This document shows, piece after piece, positions 27,009 through 35,822 of a DNA stretch of 64,000 bases (the first letter of the stretch is position 1; the number at the start of each line of letters is the position of its first letter). Below the pieces are notes generated by a model. It ran no database searches. It worked only from the letters and a program-made list of their open reading frames with translations, and was not told the DNA's origin. The DNA comes from Amycolatopsis roodepoortensis (GTDB taxonomy: Bacteria > Actinomycetota > Actinomycetes > Mycobacteriales > Pseudonocardiaceae). The position numbers and the translations under genes were made by a program. The stretch covers positions 1,674,001 to 1,738,000 of the forward strand of contig NZ_JADBEJ010000004.1 in the NCBI RefSeq assembly GCF_014873915.1, read 5' to 3'.

Positions 27009-27766
27009 CCGACTGGAAGGCGACGTTCACCGCGACGTTCGGCGCTCCCGCGTCGGCGGTGTCCGCGCGGATCTGGGCCGAGGTGTACGGCGACGAGTAC
27101 CCCGCCGAGCTGGACACCTACAGCTTCGTGACCCGCACCGACCTGCGCCGCATCGCGGCCGAAGCGCGGCTCGAACCGGGCGGGCGGCTGGCCGACATCG
27201 GCTGCGGGCGCGGCGGTCCCGGGCTGTGGGTCGCCGCGCGCACGTACGCGACACTCACCGGCATCGACATCGCGGAGACGGCGCTGGCGTCGGCGCGGCG
27301 GCGCGCGGAGGCGATGGACGTCGAAGCGACCGAGTTCCGCGTCGGCGATTTTCAGGACACCGGCCTGGACGACGCGTCGTTCGAGGCGGTGATGAGCGTC
27401 GACGCGCTGCTGTTCGCGCCCGACAAACGGCGAGCCTGCGCGGAGTTCGCGCGGATCCTCGTGCCCGGCGGACGTCTGCTCGTCACGACCTGGGACTTCG
27501 ACGGGCAGCCGGTGAACCGGCCGCCCCAGGTGGCCGACCACCGGCCGCTGCTGGAAGCGGCGGGATTCGACGTCCTCTCCTACGAGGAGACGCCGGACTG
27601 GCGGGCGCGGCAGCGGCGGACCGTGGAGCTCTCGCTCGCGCGGGTCGAGGAATTGGCCGAGGAATCGGGGCAGGATCCGGCGCAGCTGCGGGCGAGCCTC
27701 GAACAGACGTTGCGGAACCAGGATCTGATGACGCGACGGGTGCTCATGATCGCTTCCCGTCGGTGA
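27005..27766 (+). CDS. Class I SAM-dependent methyltransferase
   Basis: 253 residues with motif I LADIGCGRGGPGLWVAA, an acidic GIDIAETAL loop and FEAVMSVDALLFAPDK. It is coupled by ATGA to the preceding methyltransferase, so the two may act on one pathway; they are not close paralogues. Family D repeat units begin two bases after its stop. Confidence 0.88.
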   Translation: MTDWKATFTATFGAPASAVSARIWAEVYGDEYPAELDTYSFVTRTDLRRIAAEARLEPGGRLADIGCGRGGPGLWVAARTYATLTGIDIAETALASARRRAEAMDVEATEFRVGDFQDTGLDDASFEAVMSVDALLFAPDKRRACAEFARILVPGGRLLVTTWDFDGQPVNRPPQVADHRPLLEAAGFDVLSYEETPDWRARQRRTVELSLARVEELAEESGQDPAQLRASLEQTLRNQDLMTRRVLMIASRR

Positions 27767-27767
27767 C

Positions 27768-27851
27768 GGAAGGCGCCACTCGCGTGATCAGACGGCGAAC
27801 TCGCGTGATTGAAGGCGTAACTCGCGTGATTGGAGGCGTAATTCACGCGCG
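27768..27851. repeat. Family D array, four inverted units of 21-base period
   Basis: Inverted cores AACTCGCGTGAT-like end at 27788, 27809 and 27830, and a diverged fourth unit ends at 27851. The fourth unit contains the coaX stop codon (27843-27845). It sits between a convergent methyltransferase and coaX. Confidence 0.9.
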
Positions 27852-28631
27852 GGCCGAGGCGTGGTTGCGCTCGTAGACCAGCCGGAGGCCCAGGAGCGTC
27901 AGATCCGGGACGTGTTCGGTGATCGTCTCGGACTCCTCCAGCACCAGGGGCGCGAGGCCGCCCGTCGCGATCACCGCGACCGGCTCCGCCCCGCCGGGCG
28001 AAAGCTCACGCTTGATCCGCTTCACCAGGCCGTCGACCTGGCCGGCGAAACCGTAGAGGATGCCGGATTGCAGGCATTCCACGGTGTTCTTCCCGATCAC
28101 CGACCGCGGCGGCACCAGCTCCACCTTGCGCAGCGCCGCGGCCCGCGCGGCCAGCGCGTCGACCGAGATCTCGATACCGGGCGCGAACGCGCCGCCGAGG
28201 AACTCGCCCTTGGCGGAGATGGCGTCCACATTGGTCGAAGTCCCGAAATCCACCACCACACAAGCGGTGTCCGGATGCAGATGGTGCGCGGCGAGGGTGT
28301 TCACCAGCCTGTCCGCGCCCACCTCCTTGGGGTTGTCGACCAGGAGCGGCACGCCGGTGCGCACCCCCGGCTCGACGACGATCTTCGGCACTTTGGCGTA
28401 GTACCGCGAAAGCATGACGCGCAGCTCCCGCAGCACCGCGGGAACCGTGGACAACGCGCTGATCCCGGTGATCGAGTCCGCGTGCGAGCCGAGGAGCCCG
28501 CGCATGGTCAGCGCGAGCTCGTCGGCGGTCATACGCGCGTCGGTGCGCATGCGCCAGTCGCCGATCAGCTCGTTTCCCGAGTACAGCCCGAGAACGATAT
28601 TGGTGTTGCCGACGTCGACCGTGAGCAGCAA
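27843..28631 (-). CDS. coaX: Type III pantothenate kinase CoaX
   Basis: 262-residue ASKHA kinase catalysing the first step of CoA synthesis. The N-terminal MLLTVDVGNTNIVLGLY is the phosphate-1 motif, VGADRLVN and VVVDFGTSTNVDAISAKGEFLGGAFAPG the catalytic blocks, and ATGGLAPLV the adenosine site. The start is TTG at 28631, 4 bases after the panD stop. The order panC-panD-coaX puts pantothenate synthesis and its use in one operon. Confidence 0.95.
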   Translation of the reverse strand: MLLTVDVGNTNIVLGLYSGNELIGDWRMRTDARMTADELALTMRGLLGSHADSITGISALSTVPAVLRELRVMLSRYYAKVPKIVVEPGVRTGVPLLVDNPKEVGADRLVNTLAAHHLHPDTACVVVDFGTSTNVDAISAKGEFLGGAFAPGIEISVDALAARAAALRKVELVPPRSVIGKNTVECLQSGILYGFAGQVDGLVKRIKRELSPGGAEPVAVIATGGLAPLVLEESETITEHVPDLTLLGLRLVYERNHASARA

Positions 28632-28635
28632 GGGC

Positions 28636-29130
28636 TCAGCTTTCGGCGTGCAGCAGCGCGTCGAGACGGCGGGCGTCGGCGGTTTCGGCGACCGGGAAGG
28701 TCATCGTGTCGTCGTCGGCCAGCGTCACGGTGCCGCTCAGCAGACCCGAACCCTCCGGCGCGTGCCCGGGGTCGGCGCCCTTCTCGACGATCCGGTTGTC
28801 CGCGTCGACGAAGACGACCCGCGGCCGGAACGCGGCCGCCTCGGCGTTCTCCATCTGCGCGTACGAAATCAGGATCACCAGATCACCCGGGTGCACCAGA
28901 TGCGCGGCGGCGCCGTTGATACCGAGCACCCCGCTGCCGCGTTCGCCCGCGATCACGTACGTTTCGAGCCGCGCGCCGTTGGTGACGTCCACAATGGACA
29001 CCTGTTCGCCCGGCAGCAGATCCGCCGCGTCCATCAGGTCCTCGTCGACGGTCACCGAGCCGACGTAGTGGAGGTCGGCCTGGGTGACCGTCGCCCGGTG
29101 GATCTTCGATTTGAGCATCGTGCGGTACAT
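28636..29130 (-). CDS. panD: Aspartate 1-decarboxylase proenzyme
   Basis: Makes beta-alanine for pantothenate. The self-cleavage site is G24-S25 (YVGSVTVD), which yields the pyruvoyl group; catalytic K9 and the Y58-region ([11 protein letters not shown]) are in place. At 164 residues it is about 25-40 longer than most PanD; the extra part is a C-terminal tail after about residue 130. GGGAG precedes the ATG and overlaps the panC stop region. Confidence 0.95.
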   Translation of the reverse strand: MYRTMLKSKIHRATVTQADLHYVGSVTVDEDLMDAADLLPGEQVSIVDVTNGARLETYVIAGERGSGVLGINGAAAHLVHPGDLVILISYAQMENAEAAAFRPRVVFVDADNRIVEKGADPGHAPEGSGLLSGTVTLADDDTMTFPVAETADARRLDALLHAES

Positions 29131-29142
29131 CGTGGACTCTCC

Positions 29143-30051
29143 CTATTCCCCTGCGTCCAGCGCGGTTTCCGGATGATCCACGGCCGCGCCGAGCATCACT
29201 CCGACGTTGTCGATCAGCCGGGTACTCCCCACCCTGGCCGCGATCAGCAACCGCGCTTCACCGTCCACGGGCGCGGGCCCGAGGTCGGTTCCCCTCAATT
29301 CCAGATAGTCGACCTCGACCGCGGGCCGCGCGGCGAGGGTCTGCCTGGCGGTCGCCAGCACGGCTTCCGCGCCGTCGCGTCCGACGAAGGCACCCGCGGT
29401 GAGCGCCGCCGACAACACGATCGCGTCCTCGCGCTGTTTCGGGGTCAGATAGACGTTGCGCGAGGACAACGCCAGCCCGTCGCGTTCCCGTACCGTCGGC
29501 ACCCCGATGACGCGGGTGTCGAAGTTCAGGTCACGCACCATCTTCTTGATCAGCACAAGCTGCTGGTAGTCCTTCTCCCCGAAGAAGGCGTAGTCCGGCC
29601 GCACGATGTTGAACAGTTTCGCCACCACGGTCAGCACGCCGGCGAAATGACCCGGCCGCGCCGCGCCTTCCAGCTCGTCGCCGAGCGCGCCGGGATGCAC
29701 CGTGACGGTGGCCCCCTCGGGATACAGATCCGACGCCTTGGGCAGGAAGCCCAGCTCGACACCGTCCTCCTTCAGCACCTCGAGGTCCTTGTCCAGCGGA
29801 CGCGGGTACGCCTCGAAGTCCTCGCCCTCCCCGAACTGCAGGGGGTTCACGAAGATCGACGTCGCGACCACCGTGTTCGGCAGCCGCTTCGCCCGGCGGA
29901 TCAGCTCGCGGTGCCCCGCGTGCAGGGCGCCCATCGTGGGCACGAGCGCGACCTTGCGGCCGACGCCGTGCAGGGCACGCGTCACCTGGCTGACCTGCTC
30001 GGGCGGCTGGAAGGTGTGCAGCGTGCCTCGGGCGAATTTCGGTGTGGTCAC
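29143..30051 (-). CDS. panC: Pantothenate synthetase
   Basis: Joins pantoate and beta-alanine with ATP. The 302-residue protein has VPTMGALHAGHRELIRRAK (HIGH-type motif), FVNPLQFGEGEDFEAYPR, FFGEKDYQQLVLIKKMV and the LSSRNVYLTPKQR motif (KMSKS equivalent). The GTG start overlaps the stop of the DUF2520 gene by 4 bases. Confidence 0.96.
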   Translation of the reverse strand: MTTPKFARGTLHTFQPPEQVSQVTRALHGVGRKVALVPTMGALHAGHRELIRRAKRLPNTVVATSIFVNPLQFGEGEDFEAYPRPLDKDLEVLKEDGVELGFLPKASDLYPEGATVTVHPGALGDELEGAARPGHFAGVLTVVAKLFNIVRPDYAFFGEKDYQQLVLIKKMVRDLNFDTRVIGVPTVRERDGLALSSRNVYLTPKQREDAIVLSAALTAGAFVGRDGAEAVLATARQTLAARPAVEVDYLELRGTDLGPAPVDGEARLLIAARVGSTRLIDNVGVMLGAAVDHPETALDAGE

Positions 30052-30962
30052 TGGTTTTGCTGCCCTTCGGCGGGATCTGCGGGATCACTCAGGAGTTCGG
30101 TGAGCTCGGCGGCGGCCGACGCGTCCAGGAGCCCGGCGGCGTCGCCGCGCGCCAGCGTGCGCTTGGCCAGCGCGCGGTAGCTCGGGGCGACGTCGGGGCC
30201 ACGTTCGGCCAGCACCGCGAGATGCTTACGCACGGTGCCGAGATCACCACGGGCCACCGGCCCGGTCAGCGCCCGGTCCCCGTGTCGGAGAACATTATCC
30301 AACGCCGCCGACAACAACGGAGCCACCAGGCGTTCTGGCTGGGCGATTCCCGCCTCCCGCAACAGTTCCCCGCAGTCGGCGACCAGTGTCATCAGGTGGT
30401 TCGCGCCGTGTGCCAACGCCGCGTGATAGAGCGCTCGCGCCTCGTCAGGGACCCGGACGGGCTCCGCGCCCATCTCCACGGTCAGCGCCTCGCCGACGTT
30501 CCACGCCGCTTCGTCACCCTCTGTCGCGGTGACGCCGACGCTGCAGGTGGTCAGCCTGTCGAGGTCTTCGGCGCGGCCGGTGAAGGTCATCACGGGGTGC
30601 AGGGCCAGTGGCAGCGCGCCTGCCTCGGCGGCGGGCGCGAGGACGTCGATTCCGTGCGCGCCGGAGGTGTGCACGACGATCTGCCCCGGCCGCAGCGATC
30701 CGGTGGCGACGAATCCGCGCACCATCCCGGCGAGCGCGTCGTCCGGCAGGGCCAGCAGGACCAGGTCGGCGCGGCGGGCGACCTCGTCGGGCGGCAGGAG
30801 GGGCACGTCGGGGAGCAGCTGCTCCGCCCGGCGCACCGAAGCGTTGGACAGGCCCGAAGCGGCGACAACCGTGTGCCCGGCCCTGGTGAGCGCGGCGCCG
30901 ACGACACTGCCGACGCGCCCCGCGGAAACGACGCCGACGGCCAGGCGAGCGGGCCTCATCAT
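30048..30962 (-). CDS. Rossmann-like/DUF2520 domain protein (NAD(P)-binding)
   Basis: 304 residues from the ATG at 30962. The N-terminus has a dinucleotide fold (VGVVSAGRVGSVVGAALTRAGH), followed by an alpha-helical C-terminal domain as in 6-phosphogluconate or ketopantoate reductase-like enzymes. It matches the position of Rv3603c beside panC. A role in pantoate metabolism is tempting from context but unproven. The start overlaps the stop of an 8-codon upstream reading frame that owns the only good ribosome-binding site. Confidence 0.85.
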   Translation of the reverse strand: MMRPARLAVGVVSAGRVGSVVGAALTRAGHTVVAASGLSNASVRRAEQLLPDVPLLPPDEVARRADLVLLALPDDALAGMVRGFVATGSLRPGQIVVHTSGAHGIDVLAPAAEAGALPLALHPVMTFTGRAEDLDRLTTCSVGVTATEGDEAAWNVGEALTVEMGAEPVRVPDEARALYHAALAHGANHLMTLVADCGELLREAGIAQPERLVAPLLSAALDNVLRHGDRALTGPVARGDLGTVRKHLAVLAERGPDVAPSYRALAKRTLARGDAAGLLDASAAAELTELLSDPADPAEGQQNQ

Positions 30963-30985
30963 GGCGTGCGCCAGTGGACGCTCAT
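30959..30985 (-). CDS. Putative 8-codon upstream ORF (MSVHWRTP)
   Basis: ATG at 30985 follows GAGGAG at a spacing of 8. The frame ends in TGA that overlaps the ATG of the DUF2520 gene (ATGA). Translation of the main gene probably depends on termination and restart here. Too short to prove from sequence alone. Confidence 0.45.
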   Translation of the reverse strand: MSVHWRTP

Positions 30986-31108
30986 GGTCGAAACTCCTCA
31001 ACTCGTTCCAGTCCCGCTCTGCGGTCGCGGGTACCAGACGACGGCGCGAGGGTAACCCTCCGGCACGGGTCTGAACCGGCCCCCGTGACCAGCTTCACCT
31101 GACAGTGG

Positions 31109-32278
31109 TCATCCGCGCGGCGCGCCGTCGGCCAGCCGCACGGCCTCGGCCCGCGACGTCTTGAGCACCTGGAGCAGCTCACGTTGCCGCTGTTTCGCGT
31201 CGTCGGTGAGCTTGCGGCCGCGCCGCAGGAACGCGAGCTCGGTCACGCTGGCCTGGTAGCGGCCGACGGCCTTCGCCGCCTCCCGCCCCGACTGCTTCCG
31301 CGCCTGTTTCCGCCACGACCGCCGCCCGGAGAGACTGGCCAGCAGCGCGACCTCGGAGGGGGCGATCCAGCGCGCGTCGACCATCATGGGCAGCGCCGCC
31401 GCGACGATCCGCTGCTCACGCCGCCGCTGCATGACCACCACCGAGAAGACCCCGATGAACAGCGGCACCATGATCAGGAAGTAGACGTTCAGGAAGGTCT
31501 TCGCGCCACCGAGCAGCGCGGCACCGTTCCACAGCGCGTGCAGCAGCACCGCGACGACGTAACCGCCGATGGGCGCCAGGATCCGCAGAGAGCGCACCTT
31601 GCTGCTCGCGGCGATGCCGAGCCCGATCCCGGTCATGACGGCGAACAGCGGATGGGTGAACGGCGAGAGCACGCCGCGGAGGAAGAACGCCGCGAGCACA
31701 CCGGCGCTCGTGCCGTCCCCGAAGCCGTGCTCGGCGAAGGCGCGGCCGAAGTAATAGATGTTCTCGGTGAAGGCGAAACCCGCCGCGGTGAACCCGGCGT
31801 AGACGATGCCGTCCACGACGCCGTCGAACTCGATCGGGCGGCGCCACCACAGCAGCAGGATGAAAGCGGCCTTCGCGGCCTCCTCGACCAGCGGGGCGGA
31901 GACCAGGCCGCTGATCTTGCTGCCCACGCCGGTGCCGAGCAGCAGTTCACCGACGGCCTCGGCGCCGCTGTTGAGCAGCAACGCGATGATCGTCGCGACG
32001 CACGCACCCCAGACGAAGGACAGCAGCAGGAGCTTCGGCGGTTCGGGCTCCCAGCGGTCGACCCACAGGAACGCGGTGACCACCACGGCGACCGGGACGA
32101 GCGCCGCGAGCACACCGATCCCCACCGCGAGCGGGCCGACCTTTTCGGTCACCGTGCCGAAGACGAACAACCCGCACAGCGCGACGGCGATCAGCCCGAG
32201 CACCGGCAGCAGCACGGTGATCGACCGGGACCGGCGGGTCCGGTCGGGGCCGGGCGCCAGGGAGGAAGGCTCGCTCAC
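31109..32278 (-). CDS. PrsW-family intramembrane metalloprotease-like protein
   Basis: 389-residue polytopic membrane protein with about eight hydrophobic segments. PrsW/CAAX-like motifs are present: LVEEAAKA (EExxxK), FTENIYYFGRA, SPFTHPLFAVMTG and LLHALWNG. In Bacillus PrsW starts cleavage of an anti-sigma factor; the substrate here is unknown. A basic cytoplasmic tail of about 90 residues follows the last membrane segment. GTG start. The 107 bases to the DUF2520 gene hold its leader and the upstream ORF. Confidence 0.87.
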   Translation of the reverse strand: MSEPSSLAPGPDRTRRSRSITVLLPVLGLIAVALCGLFVFGTVTEKVGPLAVGIGVLAALVPVAVVVTAFLWVDRWEPEPPKLLLLSFVWGACVATIIALLLNSGAEAVGELLLGTGVGSKISGLVSAPLVEEAAKAAFILLLWWRRPIEFDGVVDGIVYAGFTAAGFAFTENIYYFGRAFAEHGFGDGTSAGVLAAFFLRGVLSPFTHPLFAVMTGIGLGIAASSKVRSLRILAPIGGYVVAVLLHALWNGAALLGGAKTFLNVYFLIMVPLFIGVFSVVVMQRRREQRIVAAALPMMVDARWIAPSEVALLASLSGRRSWRKQARKQSGREAAKAVGRYQASVTELAFLRRGRKLTDDAKQRQRELLQVLKTSRAEAVRLADGAPRG

Positions 32279-32306
32279 AGCGGGTCACCCTACCGTCGGT
32301 ACGGGG

Positions 32307-34289
32307 TCAGTCTTCGGCACGCCGCCTGCGCCGCGGAGTGGACTCGTTCGCGCCGTTGGCGGCGAGCAGATCCATCACCGACCGGCCGGACGCGTGGGAG
32401 CCCGCCTCGGAAGTCTCCGGACGGCTGTGCGAAGAGCCGTTGCGTGACGGCGTCTCGTCGTCCGGCTTCGCCCGCCTGCCGCCGTGACGGCCACCCGAGG
32501 ACTCGGTGCTCTGCCAAGCCGGGGGCTCCCCGTCCGGGCGACGGCGACGGCCGCCACCGGTGGGCTCGGGAACGTTCGGGGCCGGCGTGAGCGAGACCGA
32601 CGAATCTTCCGCCGCGCGGCGACGACGTCCACCGCCGCCGTTCTGCGACAAGCGGATCTCCTCGGGCAACGTCGGATTGACCGCGGGCGGCTCCTCGACG
32701 GGCGGCGAGCTGTGCCGCGACGGCGCCTCGGCCGCCGGACGGCGCACCGGTTCGGGCTCCGGCTTCCGCACGGGCTCGGCCCGGCGAGGCGGCTCGGACA
32801 CGGCCGGGATCGACGGCGGGGTCGGCGGCTCCGGCTCACGACGAGGCTCGGGGCGCGGCTCCGGCCGGGGCAGGGACGCCGAGGGCTGCGGCTGCTGGGG
32901 CTTGGGACGCAGCCGGTCCTGGAAGTCGTCCTTCCTGGGGAACGCCGCGCTCAGGTCGGAGACCGGGCGCTCCTGCGTCCACGACGGCTTCCACTCGCCG
33001 GTGGCCTCCATCGGCTCCGGCGTGGCGGGCTTGTTCGCGGGCGGCGGCGTGCCACCGGCCGGACGGGACCGCTCGACCGGCTTCATCCCAGGGCGGGTCA
33101 GGCCGAGCTCGCGGTTCGGCCGGGGGCGATCGGGCTCGACCTTCTTGACCGGCTTCGCGGGCGCGGGCGGCTTCACCGGCGGCGTCTGCTTCCGGGTCTC
33201 CTCCTCGGGCCGCGGCGCGGGAGGACGCTGCACGGTGCCGGCGTCGAGCCGCTGCTGCAGCGACGGCTGCTGCTGCGGGCGGCGAGGCGGTTCGTTGCGC
33301 TGGGGCTGGCGGGCGACGGTGGGCATCGAGGGCTGCGAGACCTCGGCGCGCGACACACCCGGCATGGACGGGCGGGACACCTCGGCCGGGGTCACCGGCG
33401 GCGGGGTCTTGCGCTGGGCGTCGACCCTGGGCATCGGACGGGAGACCTCGGCGGGCGACATCCCGGGGTTCGACAGCTCCATCCGCTCGCGGCGGGCGGC
33501 TTCGGCGGCGAGCGCCTCGGCGGCCTTGGAGGCGCGGGCGTCCGCCTTGCGCATACTGCGGCGAGTCGATTCGTCGACCGGTTTCGGCCGCTGGACCTGA
33601 TTGCTCTGGCCGTAGCCGCCTGCGCCGTTGACCTGACCGTTCGCCGGTTTGCGGCGGGCCGCGGGCGGCGCCGGAGCCCGCATGGCGGCGGGTTCGAGGA
33701 CGCGGTCGATCATCTCGGTCGGGCGCTCGCGCTCACGGTCGTCGACGTCGATCGTGGTGTTCTTGGCCGCCATGAGCTGGGGTTTGCCGTTGCCGTTCTC
33801 GGATCCCGCGCTCATCAGCTGCTTGTTGTCGAGGGACCGCATCCGGGTGGCCTGCGCGGTGAGCGCGACGCGTTCGAGGAGGACCTCGCCGCCGAAGAGC
33901 GACTGGAGACTTTCACGCAGAGCGCTCACCTCGGCTCTGAGCGCTTCGAGCTCTTCCTGGGAGCGGCTCTCGGCGGCCTGCCGGGTCTCCGCCTCCATCT
34001 CCAGCTCGAACTCGCGGCGGGCGGCGATCTCGCGTTCCAGCTCCAGCTCGTAGACGGCCTGCGCCTCGGCGACGGCGTCCTCGCTCTGCGAAACGTGCTT
34101 GCGGTAGCGGACCGCGAGGAACGCACCGATCAAGGCGGCCCACAGCGCCGCGACGATCCCCAGACGCAAGTAGCGGAGGTCGTCGGAAAGCACCAATGCG
34201 AGAGTCGCGCCGACGGCGAGAACCAAGCCGACGACAAGCCACGGCCTACCCGCAAGGCGGCCGCGCGAGTCGTCACCCACCCCGGTCAT
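32307..34289 (-). CDS. DUF6779-type membrane protein with coiled coil and disordered Pro/Arg-rich tail
   Basis: 660 residues: two adjacent transmembrane helices (about 17-36 and 44-60), an acidic coiled coil (about 65-140, ELELEREIAARREFELEMEA), then about 500 residues of low-complexity Pro/Arg/Glu sequence. The tail repeats AEVSRPSMP-like units three times near 265-310. Function unknown. It occupies the place of Rv3604c in mycobacteria, in the run leading to folate genes. ATG at 34289 is chosen; a GTG three codons earlier is possible. Confidence 0.8.
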   Translation of the reverse strand: MTGVGDDSRGRLAGRPWLVVGLVLAVGATLALVLSDDLRYLRLGIVAALWAALIGAFLAVRYRKHVSQSEDAVAEAQAVYELELEREIAARREFELEMEAETRQAAESRSQEELEALRAEVSALRESLQSLFGGEVLLERVALTAQATRMRSLDNKQLMSAGSENGNGKPQLMAAKNTTIDVDDRERERPTEMIDRVLEPAAMRAPAPPAARRKPANGQVNGAGGYGQSNQVQRPKPVDESTRRSMRKADARASKAAEALAAEAARRERMELSNPGMSPAEVSRPMPRVDAQRKTPPPVTPAEVSRPSMPGVSRAEVSQPSMPTVARQPQRNEPPRRPQQQPSLQQRLDAGTVQRPPAPRPEEETRKQTPPVKPPAPAKPVKKVEPDRPRPNRELGLTRPGMKPVERSRPAGGTPPPANKPATPEPMEATGEWKPSWTQERPVSDLSAAFPRKDDFQDRLRPKPQQPQPSASLPRPEPRPEPRREPEPPTPPSIPAVSEPPRRAEPVRKPEPEPVRRPAAEAPSRHSSPPVEEPPAVNPTLPEEIRLSQNGGGGRRRRAAEDSSVSLTPAPNVPEPTGGGRRRRPDGEPPAWQSTESSGGRHGGRRAKPDDETPSRNGSSHSRPETSEAGSHASGRSVMDLLAANGANESTPRRRRRAED

Positions 34290-34358
34290 GCCCAACACCG
34301 TACCTTCTAGTAATCCGAACGAGACCTAGTCGGTACTTCGAGCGGTGGCTCCCGAGCG

Positions 34359-34820
34359 TTAACCGGTCGGCTCGGGATCGGTGTCCCGATCACCGCCCTC
34401 GGGAGTCCGGCAGCAGTGTTCGAGCCATAAAGCCGCAGCTACCAGCGCCGCCGAGCTGACGATCCCGACCGTGGCCGAGCGGAGATCACCGCTCGCCGCG
34501 AGGAGTTCGTCACGTCGCGGAAAAAGATACGCGAAAGCCGCGAGCCAGACGCCCGTCATCGCGGATCCGGCGAGCGAAGAGGCCTTGGCGAGGGCCACCG
34601 ATCGAGCGACGGAGATCGCGGAAAGCACGCGGCCCTCCTTGATCCGCGACCGGATGATGAAGGCGAGCACGAACTCGCAGAGCGCGAGGACGAGCAGCGT
34701 GATTCCGGCGAAGAGCGGAAGCGCGGGGATGGATCCGTAGGCGACCTGGAAGAGCAGATAGGCCAGGACCAATCCCAGGAGGCCGGCCACCGCCAGCTCA
34801 CGTGGCCGGGTGAAGTGCAT
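34359..34820 (-). CDS. DUF3180 membrane protein
   Basis: 153-residue protein with four hydrophobic segments, matching the DUF3180 family (Rv3605c position) that accompanies folK in actinobacteria. Blocks: RPRELAVAGLLGLVLAYLLF and VARSVALAKASSLAGS. Function unknown. Here a MerR gene separates it from folK. Confidence 0.85.
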   Translation of the reverse strand: MHFTRPRELAVAGLLGLVLAYLLFQVAYGSIPALPLFAGITLLVLALCEFVLAFIIRSRIKEGRVLSAISVARSVALAKASSLAGSAMTGVWLAAFAYLFPRRDELLAASGDLRSATVGIVSSAALVAAALWLEHCCRTPEGGDRDTDPEPTG

Positions 34821-34842
34821 GGTCCAACGCTACCTGGCAGGC

Positions 34843-34873
34843 TTGACTCTCCACCAACTGGAGAGTCGACGAT
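34843..34873 (+). promoter_or_regulatory. MerR-type promoter and operator of merR
   Basis: A -35 TTGACT and a -10 GACGAT are separated by 19 bases, the over-long spacer typical of MerR-activated promoters. A perfect 9-bp dyad, GACTCTCCA-N5-TGGAGAGTC (34845-34867), fills the spacer. The ATG at 34881 is 8 bases after the -10, so the transcript is probably leaderless. A very similar promoter precedes the L11-like gene at 52632-52662. Confidence 0.8.
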
Positions 34874-34880
34874 GAGGCAT

Positions 34881-35822
34881 ATGGGCACCGCAGCGGTTTT
34901 CACCATCGGGGAGCTGGCCAAACGGACCGGCCTGCCGGTGAAGACCATCCGCTTCTACTCCGACGAGGGGCTCTTGCCCCCGACCGACCGCACCGATTCG
35001 GGCTACCGGCTCTACGACGCCACCGCGATGGCGCGTCTGGAGCTGGTCCGGACGCTGCGGGAACTCGGGCTCGGCCTCGCCGACGTCGAGCGGGCGCTGA
35101 CCAGGGAAGCGACCATCGGGGACCTCGCGGTCCAGCACGTCGCCGCCCTGGACGAGCAGATCCGGCGGCTGGAGCTGCGCCGCGCGGTCCTGCGAGCGGT
35201 GGCCAAACGGGACTCACCACTGGAGGAGGTCGAACTGATGAACAAACTCGCGTCGATGTCGGACGAAGACCGCAAACGCTTGCTCGACGAGTTCTGGGCG
35301 GACATGGTCGAAGGGCTCGATCTGGACCCGGAGTTCTACGAGCGGATGCGCTCGGCGAAACCGGAGCTGCCCGACGACCCGACGCCCGAGCAGCTGGAGG
35401 CCTGGATCGAGTTCGCCGAACTCGTGCAGGACGACGAGTTCCGCGCGTCCATCCGCCGGATGAGCGAGTGGCACTCGCAGCTGCGGAAGCAGGACGGAGC
35501 GGACTTCGGCGCGAAGCAGCAGGAGCTGTGGATGGCGTGGAGCGCTCGGGCGACCGAAGCGCTCGAAGCCGGTCTCGCGCCGGACTCGCCCGAAGGCCGG
35601 GAACTGGCGGAGACGATCTTCACGCAGTCTTCGCGCAACGGCCGCGACCCGGGCGACCCGGCCTGGCGGAAGCGGCTGACCGACGGGATGGCGATCAGCT
35701 CCGACCCGCGGGCCGAGCGATACTGGCTGCTGCTGGGGAAGATCAACGGCTGGCCGTCGTTCCCCTCGCAGATGCCGCAGGCGGAGTGGATCATCGCCGC
35801 CCTGCGCTCCGCGCTGAAGTAG
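34881..35822 (+). CDS. MerR-family transcriptional regulator with a long helical effector domain
   Basis: 313 residues from ATG 34881. The winged helix FTIGELAKRTGLPVKTIRFY is followed by DSGYRLYDATAMARLELVRTLRELGLGL, a dimerising coiled coil to about residue 120, and a C-terminal 190-residue helical domain (LDPEFYERMRSAKPELPDDPTPEQLEAW). The size and order resemble drug-sensing MerR proteins such as TipAL or Mta, but I do not recognise TipAS itself. In-frame ATG 34872 follows GGAG and is an alternative start. The dyad upstream suggests autoregulation. Confidence 0.88.
   Translation: MGTAAVFTIGELAKRTGLPVKTIRFYSDEGLLPPTDRTDSGYRLYDATAMARLELVRTLRELGLGLADVERALTREATIGDLAVQHVAALDEQIRRLELRRAVLRAVAKRDSPLEEVELMNKLASMSDEDRKRLLDEFWADMVEGLDLDPEFYERMRSAKPELPDDPTPEQLEAWIEFAELVQDDEFRASIRRMSEWHSQLRKQDGADFGAKQQELWMAWSARATEALEAGLAPDSPEGRELAETIFTQSSRNGRDPGDPAWRKRLTDGMAISSDPRAERYWLLLGKINGWPSFPSQMPQAEWIIAALRSALK

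Noticed and set aside
32484..34310. A 608-codon Arg/Gly/Leu-rich open frame opposite the DUF6779-type gene
   Set aside because: The minus-strand frame has membrane helices, a coiled coil and the expected syntenic position; the plus-strand frame is a low-complexity shadow.
34881..35822. Calling the MerR protein TipA
   Set aside because: The length and layout fit a drug-sensing MerR, but the C-terminal domain does not show the TipAS pattern I know; only the promoter and the L11 link suggest thiopeptides.
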